DNA of 64,000 nucleotides, taken from contig NZ_CABEGA010000018.1 in NCBI RefSeq assembly GCF_901521055.1, positions 142,732 through 206,731 on the forward strand, read 5' to 3'. Positions 59,549 through 64,000 of this stretch are shown one piece after another (position 1 is the stretch's first letter; the number at the start of each line of letters is the position of its first letter). Under the pieces are notes generated by a model. The model was given only the letters and a program-made list of their open reading frames with translations, was not told the origin of the DNA and made no database searches. The position numbers and the translations under genes were made by a program. This DNA comes from Cellulomonas hominis. Its GTDB lineage: Bacteria > Actinomycetota > Actinomycetes > Actinomycetales > Cellulomonadaceae.

Positions 59549-60554
59549 GCGGGCGAGCGAGCGGCTGCTGCGGCTGCTCGGCATGATCGGCTACCTCGAC
59601 CGGAACGACGGCGTCTCCGTCGAGCAGCTGGCCGAGCACTTCGGCGTCACGCCGTCCCAGGTCATGGCGGACGTCGACACGCTCTGGATGAGCGGCACCC
59701 CCGGGTACTACCCGCACGACCTCATCGACTTCGACGCCGACTCCTACGACCGCGGCGAGATCCGGCTCACCGAGTCCCGCGGGATGACGCGGCCGCTGCG
59801 GCTCGGCACGCGCGAGGCGGTGACGCTGCTCGCCGCGCTGAGCGCGATGGTCGCCGACCTCGGGCCGACGCTGGACGACGAGCGCGCGGCGGTCCTGCGC
59901 TCGACGCTGGCGAAGCTGACGGCGGCCACGGGTGACGCCGCGAACGCCGTGGACGTCCGCCTCGCGGTCGACGGGCGGCCCGACGTGGTCGCCGCGATCC
60001 GCACGGCGCTCGCGCAGCACCGGCGGCTCCGCATCCGGTACGTGAACGCGTCCGACGTGACCAGCGACCGCGACGTCGACCCGCTGCGGCTCATGACCAG
60101 CGACGAGCGGTCCTACCTGCAGGCGTGGTGCCTGCGCGCCGGCGACGAGCGGCTGTTCCGGCTGGACCGCGTGCTGACGGCGGAGGTGCTCGACGAGCCG
60201 GCCGCCGCGCACCCGGGCGCGGGGCGCGGCGCGACCGCGGAGTTCCGGCCGGACCCGACGGGCGACGTCGTGACGCTGCACCTGCGCAGCACCGGCCGCT
60301 GGGTGGCGGAGACGGTGCCGGTCGAGGAGGTGCGCAACCTGGCCGACGGCTCGTTCGAGGTCGACGTGCGGGTCGGCCGGCCGGCGTTCCTGCGCAGCCT
60401 GCTGCTCCAGGCGGCGGACGACCTGCTCGGCGTGCGCCCGCCCGAGGTCGCGCGGGACGTCGCCGGCCGCGCCCGGGCGGCCCTGGCCGCGTACGGCCCG
60501 CTCGCCGACGGCCCGCCGGCCGGCGGCCCGAGGGCCGGCGGCGCGACGGGATAG
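59541..60554 (+). CDS. pafC: WYL-domain transcription regulator PafC
   Basis: A 337-residue partner of PafB with the same layout: winged helix (ERLLRLLGMIGYLDRNDGVSVEQLAEHFGVT), WYL domain (LRIRYVNASDVTSDRDVDPLRLM, then YLQAWCLRAGDERLFRLDRV) and a C-terminal WCX domain. The C-terminus is Gly/Ala/Pro-rich. ATG 59541 has a strong SD GGAGGAGGAG and lies inside the end of pafB, which secures a 1:1 ratio. Confidence 0.93.
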   Translation: MAERASERLLRLLGMIGYLDRNDGVSVEQLAEHFGVTPSQVMADVDTLWMSGTPGYYPHDLIDFDADSYDRGEIRLTESRGMTRPLRLGTREAVTLLAALSAMVADLGPTLDDERAAVLRSTLAKLTAATGDAANAVDVRLAVDGRPDVVAAIRTALAQHRRLRIRYVNASDVTSDRDVDPLRLMTSDERSYLQAWCLRAGDERLFRLDRVLTAEVLDEPAAAHPGAGRGATAEFRPDPTGDVVTLHLRSTGRWVAETVPVEEVRNLADGSFEVDVRVGRPAFLRSLLLQAADDLLGVRPPEVARDVAGRARAALAAYGPLADGPPAGGPRAGGATG

Positions 60555-60557
60555 GTT
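60552..60557 (+). promoter_or_regulatory. -10 box TAGGTT, leaderless promoter of the 113-residue gene
   Basis: TAGGTT overlaps the pafC stop codon (60552-60554) and ends 6 bases before the ATG at 60564. Confidence 0.55.
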
Positions 60558-60563
60558 GGCCCG

Positions 60564-60905
60564 ATGGTCTGGGTCGTCGTGTGGGTGGTGCTCGTGCTGG
60601 GCGCGCTCGTCGGTGCGTACCTGCTCGGGCGGGACCTGTGGCGGCGGTTCCGCGCCCTGGTCGCGGAGCTGCAGCGCGCGTCGGCGGTGCTGGGCGAGCT
60701 CGCGGAGCGGGCCTCCACCCTCGCCGAGCAGGCGCAGGAGGCGGAGCGCGCCGCCCGTGCCGCCCGGGAGGCGGTGCTGCTCCCGGAGCCGGCCGCCGCG
60801 CGGACCCGGTGGGCGGAGCTGCGCGCCGAGGCCGCCGAGCGGCGGGAGCGCCGCCGGGAGCGCGACCGGCTGACCCGCGAGACCTGGCGCGCGTACAGCC
60901 GCTGA
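60564..60905 (+). CDS. Small membrane-anchored coiled-coil protein
   Basis: A 113-residue protein with one N-terminal membrane helix (about 3-21) and then a long charged helix with heptads (about 30-105: LQRASAVLGELAERASTLAEQ, then EAAERRERRRERDRLTRE). It does not match a family I can name. Its position between pafC and tatA is shared by small membrane proteins in other actinobacteria, as I recall. It resembles TatB-like or DUF948-like layouts but lacks the TatA/B amphipathic-helix signature (FG hinge). Confidence 0.65.
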   Translation: MVWVVVWVVLVLGALVGAYLLGRDLWRRFRALVAELQRASAVLGELAERASTLAEQAQEAERAARAAREAVLLPEPAAARTRWAELRAEAAERRERRRERDRLTRETWRAYSR

Positions 60906-60922
60906 CACCGCTCCGGCGGCAC

Positions 60923-60946
60923 GGCGCGTGACGTGGGTCACGCGCC
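60923..60946. promoter_or_regulatory. Inverted repeat over the -35 region of tatA
   Basis: 60923-60932 pairs perfectly with 60937-60946 (10 bp, 4-base spacer). The right arm ends 13 bases before the tatA -10 box TAGACT (60960-60965), so it covers the -35 position. It could be an operator, or a terminator of the small gene ending at 60905. No T run. Confidence 0.5.
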
Positions 60947-60959
60947 CAGCCCAGGGGGC

Positions 60960-60965
60960 TAGACT
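60960..60965 (+). promoter_or_regulatory. -10 box TAGACT of tatA-tatC
   Basis: TAGACT with a predicted start near 60972, leaving about 30 bases of leader that include GGGAG before the ATG at 61002. Confidence 0.5.
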
Positions 60966-61001
60966 CGCCGGACCACCGAACCTGCGACAGGGAGTACTGC
61001 T

Positions 61002-61364
61002 ATGGGGCGGCTCTTCGAGCACCCGCTGACGATCGTCGTCCTGCTCGTCATCGTGCTGCTGCTGTTCGGGGCGAAGAGGCTCCCGGACCTGGCGAGCGGC
61101 ATCGGGCAGTCGCTGAAGATCTTCAAGCGCGAGGTGCGGGACCTGTCGGACGACGACGACCCGCGCAAGGACGCCACGACGCCGCCCGTCGCGACCACCC
61201 CGGTCGCGCCGGCCGCCACGGTGACCCCCGTGGCACCGGCCGCCGTGGTGACGCCGCCGCCGGCCGCGCCGGTCGCACCGCAGGTCCCGGTCACGCCGGT
61301 GGCTCCCGTGGCCCCGCAGGCCCCGGCCCCCACGGAGCGCGACACCTCCGACCCGCGGGCCTGA
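61002..61364 (+). CDS. tatA: Sec-independent translocase subunit TatA
   Basis: A 120-residue TatA. It has a short N-terminal membrane helix (about 6-22) ending in the FG hinge (LLFGAKRLPDLASGIGQSLK) and an amphipathic helix to about 50, then a long unstructured tail of Ala/Pro/Val/Thr repeats (VATTPVAPAATVTPVAPA). It forms the export pore for folded twin-arginine proteins. It is followed after 7 bases by tatC. Confidence 0.95.
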   Translation: MGRLFEHPLTIVVLLVIVLLLFGAKRLPDLASGIGQSLKIFKREVRDLSDDDDPRKDATTPPVATTPVAPAATVTPVAPAAVVTPPPAAPVAPQVPVTPVAPVAPQAPAPTERDTSDPRA

Positions 61365-61371
61365 CCGGCCC

Positions 61372-62166
61372 GTGGCACGTCGTCGTCCGTCGGTCGACCC
61401 CGACGGCAGGATGCCGCTGCGCGAGCACCTGATCGAGCTGCGCAAGCGGGTGGTCCTCGCGGTGCTCGGCATGCTCGTCGGCGCGGTGCTGGGCTGGATC
61501 GTCTACGACGAGGTGTTCCACGCGCTGCAGGACCCGCTGCTGGACGCCGCGGCGGAGCGGGGCGTCGTGGCCTCGGTGAACTTCGCCGGGCTCGCCTCGG
61601 CGATGGACATGAAGTTCAAGGTCGCGCTGTTCATCGGCGCGATCGTGTCGAGCCCGTGGTGGCTCTACCAGCTGTGGGCGTTCGTGACGCCGGGGCTGAC
61701 CTCGAAGGAGCGCCGTTCCGCGCTCGGGTTCCTGGCGATCGCGGTGCCGATGTTCCTCGCGGGCGCGGCGTTCGCCTGGTACACCCTGCCGCGCGCGGTC
61801 GTGGTCCTCACGGAGTTCGTGCCGGAGGACGCGACGAACCTCATCGACGCGCAGACCTACCTCAGCTTCGTCATGCGGTTCGTGCTGGCGTTCGGCGTCG
61901 CGTTCCTGGTGCCCGTGCTCATGGTCGCGCTCAACATCGTCGGGCTGGTCGAGGGCCGGTCGTGGCTGAAGGGCTGGCGCTGGGCGATCCTGCTGTCCTG
62001 CGTGTTCTCCGCGATCATGACGCCGACGCCGGACATCCTCACCATGCTCGTCCTCGCGACCCCCACCGCGGCGCTGTACATGGCGGCCGTCGGCATCTCG
62101 CTGCTGCACGACCGCCGCACGGCGCGCCGCCTGTCCGCCTCGGCGGACGGGACGCTCGCCCGGTGA
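61372..62166 (+). CDS. tatC: Sec-independent translocase subunit TatC
   Basis: A 264-residue polytopic protein with six predicted helices, the twin-arginine signal receptor. It has PLREHLIELRKRVVLAVLGML (the conserved cytoplasmic entry), SPWWLYQLWAFVTPGLTSKERR and FGVAFLVPVLMVALN. No tatB is seen next to it. GTG 61372 is the natural start. The stop overlaps the next gene by 4 bases. Confidence 0.96.
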   Translation: MARRRPSVDPDGRMPLREHLIELRKRVVLAVLGMLVGAVLGWIVYDEVFHALQDPLLDAAAERGVVASVNFAGLASAMDMKFKVALFIGAIVSSPWWLYQLWAFVTPGLTSKERRSALGFLAIAVPMFLAGAAFAWYTLPRAVVVLTEFVPEDATNLIDAQTYLSFVMRFVLAFGVAFLVPVLMVALNIVGLVEGRSWLKGWRWAILLSCVFSAIMTPTPDILTMLVLATPTAALYMAAVGISLLHDRRTARRLSASADGTLAR

Positions 62167-63077
62167 GCCACCTCGGGGTGGTCGTCAACCCCGTGGCCGG
62201 CAAGGGACGCGGGAGCGGAGTGGGCGCGGCGGCCCTGGAGGCGCTGCGCCGGCGCGGGCACCGCGTGGAGGACCTCACCGCGCAGGACCTGCTGACGGCG
62301 ACGGCGCACGCGCGCCGCGCGGCGGTGGCGGGCCTGGACGCCCTCGTGGTGGTCGGCGGCGACGGCCTCGTGCACCTCGGGGCCAACGTGGTCGCCGACA
62401 CCGACCTGCCGCTCGGCATCGTCGCCGGCGGCACCGGCAACGACGTGGCGCGCGCCCTCGGGCTGCCGCGCGGGGACGTGGCGCGCGCGGTCGCGGCGAT
62501 CGAGCGCGGGCTGGGCGACGGCCCCCGGGCGATCGACGCGGTGAGCGTCGGCTCGCCCCGGCACAGCGCCCGCGAGTGGTACCTGGGCGCGCTGTCCTGC
62601 GGGATCGACGCGGCGATCAACGCCCGCGCGAACGCCCTCACCTGGCCCCGCGGCGCGGCCCGGTACGTCCGGGCGCTGGTACCCGAGCTGCGGGCGTTCG
62701 AGCCGTACGGCTACCGGCTGACCACCGACGAGGGCGTCTGGGAGTCGGCCGGCACGGTGGTCGTCGTCGCGAACGGGCCGTGGATCGGCGGCGGCGTCCA
62801 CATCGCCCCGGACGCGCGGCTGGACGACGGGCTGCTCGACGTGGTGGTCGCGGGCCCGTTCACCAAGGCGGGGGTCGTGCGGATCTTCCCGGGCATGTAC
62901 CGCGGGCGGCACGTGCGGCACCCGCAGGTGCAGGTGCTGCGCAGCCGCCGCGTGGTCGTCGAGCCCGCCCCGCACCTGGGCGGTGCCCCGCCGGAGGCCC
63001 ACGCGGACGGCGAGCGGATCGGCCCGCTGCCGCTGGTCGCCGAGGTGCATCCCGGCGCTGTCCGGGTGCTCGCCTGA
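62163..63077 (+). CDS. Diacylglycerol kinase-family lipid kinase
   Basis: A 304-residue DAGK_cat/YegS-type kinase. It has GVVVNPVAGKGRG, then VVVGGDGLVHLGAN (GGDG signature with Leu in place of Thr) and GIVAGGTGNDVARALGLP. The C-terminal beta domain has VVVVANGPWIGGGVHIAPDARLDDGLLDVV. It likely phosphorylates diacylglycerol to recycle phosphatidic acid; sphingosine-kinase-like specificity is an alternative. GTG 62163 overlaps tatC. Confidence 0.9.
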   Translation: MSHLGVVVNPVAGKGRGSGVGAAALEALRRRGHRVEDLTAQDLLTATAHARRAAVAGLDALVVVGGDGLVHLGANVVADTDLPLGIVAGGTGNDVARALGLPRGDVARAVAAIERGLGDGPRAIDAVSVGSPRHSAREWYLGALSCGIDAAINARANALTWPRGAARYVRALVPELRAFEPYGYRLTTDEGVWESAGTVVVVANGPWIGGGVHIAPDARLDDGLLDVVVAGPFTKAGVVRIFPGMYRGRHVRHPQVQVLRSRRVVVEPAPHLGGAPPEAHADGERIGPLPLVAEVHPGAVRVLA

Positions 63078-63086
63078 ACTCCGACC

Positions 63087-63092
63087 TAGGGT
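63087..63092 (+). promoter_or_regulatory. -10 box TAGGGT, leaderless helicase promoter
   Basis: TAGGGT ends 6 bases before the GTG at 63099. No SD. Confidence 0.55.
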
Positions 63093-63098
63093 GGGCCC

Positions 63099-64000
63099 GT
63101 GGCACGACGCGACCCCCACCGCACCCGTCCTGAGCCCGAGGAGCTGTCCCCGGCCGAGCGCTACGCCGCCGCGCGCCGCAGGGCGCAGGCGGAGCGCAGC
63201 GAGCTCGGGCGGTTCCGGCAGCTGCTGGACTTCCCGCTCGACGACTTCCAGGTGGAGGCGTGCGAGGCGGTCGAGCACGGCAGCGGCGTGCTCGTCGCCG
63301 CGCCGACCGGTGCCGGCAAGACGGTCGTCGGCGAGTTCGCCGTGCACCTCGCGCTGGCGACCGGGCGCAAGGCGTTCTACACGACGCCCATCAAGGCGCT
63401 GTCGAACCAGAAGTACAACGACCTGGTCCGCCGGTACGGCGCGGAGCGCGTCGGGCTGCTGACGGGCGACACGACGCAGAACGGCGAGGCGCCCGTGGTC
63501 GTCATGACCACCGAGGTCCTGCGGAACATGCTGTACGCCGGGTCGACCACGCTCGACGGGCTCGGGTACGTCGTCATGGACGAGGTGCACTACCTGGCCG
63601 ACCGGTTCCGCGGCCCGGTGTGGGAGGAGGTGATCATCCACCTGCCCGACGACGTGCAGCTGGTGTCGCTGTCCGCCACGGTGTCGAACGCCGAGGAGTT
63701 CGGGGACTGGCTGCGGACCGTGCGCGGGGACACCGCCGTGGTGGTCAGCGAGCACCGGCCGGTCCCGCTGGGTCAGCACGTGCTCGTGCGGGACGACCTG
63801 CTCGACCTGTACGCCGGCCACGTCGACCCGACGGCGCCGGGGGTGAACCCGCCGATCAACCCGGAGCTCGCCGCGCTGCTGCGCCGGGCGGACCGCTCGG
63901 GCGACGGACCGCACCGCGGCCGGCGGGGCGCGGGGGACCGGGGCTTCCGCGGGCCGGGCGGCCGGCGGCGCGACGGGGGCGGGCCGCCGGCCGCCCGGCC
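63099..64000 (+). CDS. helY: Ski2-like DEAD/DEAH-box RNA helicase HelY (N-terminal part)
   Basis: The gene runs off the window; the first 300 residues are visible. The helicase core has Q-region FPLDDFQVEACEA, motif I VAAPTGAGKTVVGEF, motif Ia TTPIKALSNQK, GLLTGDTTQN, motif II VVMDEVHYLADRFRG and motif III VSLSATVSN. These are the Ski2/Mtr4-like features of actinobacterial HelY. A Gly/Arg-rich insert begins near residue 265 (HRGRRGAGDRGFRGPGGRRR), where RNA-binding insertions often occur. The tatA-tatC-(DGK)-helY order is conserved around the paf genes. Confidence 0.92.
   Translation, partial: MARRDPHRTRPEPEELSPAERYAAARRRAQAERSELGRFRQLLDFPLDDFQVEACEAVEHGSGVLVAAPTGAGKTVVGEFAVHLALATGRKAFYTTPIKALSNQKYNDLVRRYGAERVGLLTGDTTQNGEAPVVVMTTEVLRNMLYAGSTTLDGLGYVVMDEVHYLADRFRGPVWEEVIIHLPDDVQLVSLSATVSNAEEFGDWLRTVRGDTAVVVSEHRPVPLGQHVLVRDDLLDLYAGHVDPTAPGVNPPINPELAALLRRADRSGDGPHRGRRGAGDRGFRGPGGRRRDGGGPPAAR

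Overview
The window is a stretch of chromosome from a very high-GC Gram-positive bacterium (visibly above 70 percent G+C, almost every third codon position G or C, many GTG starts). Gene content and order point to an actinobacterium of the Micrococcales, and a Cellulomonas-like organism is my best guess. The signs are mihF-gmk-rpoZ-coaBC-metK-priA in a row, a helicase-dead PriA, pafB-pafC next to tatA-tatC and a HelY-type helicase, and aspS-(MMPL)-rarA-rpsD-alaS-ruvX-mltG-aroE. The species is inference. I see no tRNA or rRNA gene, insertion sequence, prophage or CRISPR array.

Layout. 1-12.3 kb: end of aspS, a GNAT acetyltransferase, an MMPL transporter, rarA, rpsD with a structured leader, two small membrane-associated proteins, alaS, ruvX, mltG and aroE. 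12.3-13.0 kb: a DUF4304-like gene on the minus strand. 13.1-26.3 kb: a complete monoderm type IV pilus cluster (pilB, pilT, pilC, major pilin, three minor pilins, prepilin peptidase, pilM, pilN, pilO), inserted inside the shikimate genes. 26.4-31.6 kb: aroC-aroK-aroB, a SatD-like regulator plus membrane protein pair, efp and nusB. 31.7-40.8 kb: the pyrimidine operon pyrR-pyrB-pyrC-(PH-like)-carA-carB-pyrF. 41-50.9 kb: mihF, gmk, rpoZ, coaBC, metK, priA, a HAD phosphatase, fmt, rsmB and rpe. 50.9-55.4 kb: an FMN riboswitch and ribD-ribE-ribBA-ribH-pnuC-like. 55.4-57.1 kb: hisE, hisG and a PH-domain protein. 57.2-64 kb: a DUF3866 gene, pafB, pafC, a small coiled-coil membrane protein, tatA, tatC, a diacylglycerol-kinase-like gene and the start of a Ski2-like helicase.

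How it works together. Most of the window is housekeeping, packed into operons whose start and stop codons overlap by 1 or 4 bases. Ten genes have a TANNNT -10 box only 6-8 bases before the start codon, so their mRNAs are probably leaderless. RNA-level control is visible at pyrR (a PyrR-binding loop beside the ribosome binding site) and ribD (FMN aptamer plus a possible SD-sequestering stem).

The accessory material of most interest is twofold. First, four gaps in the pilus cluster that precede genes or gene groups (before pilB, pilT, pilA and pilM) carry a CTCA-N16/17-(G/A)CCGAT motif that looks like a FliA/sigma-28-family promoter, so the pilus appears to be wired to a motility sigma factor. 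Its minor pilins include two proteins above 600 residues that are probable tip adhesins. Second, a SatD-like helix-turn-helix gene with a membrane partner has three and a half CTTGT/ACAAG palindromes spaced 28-29 bp apart, lying across its own promoter.
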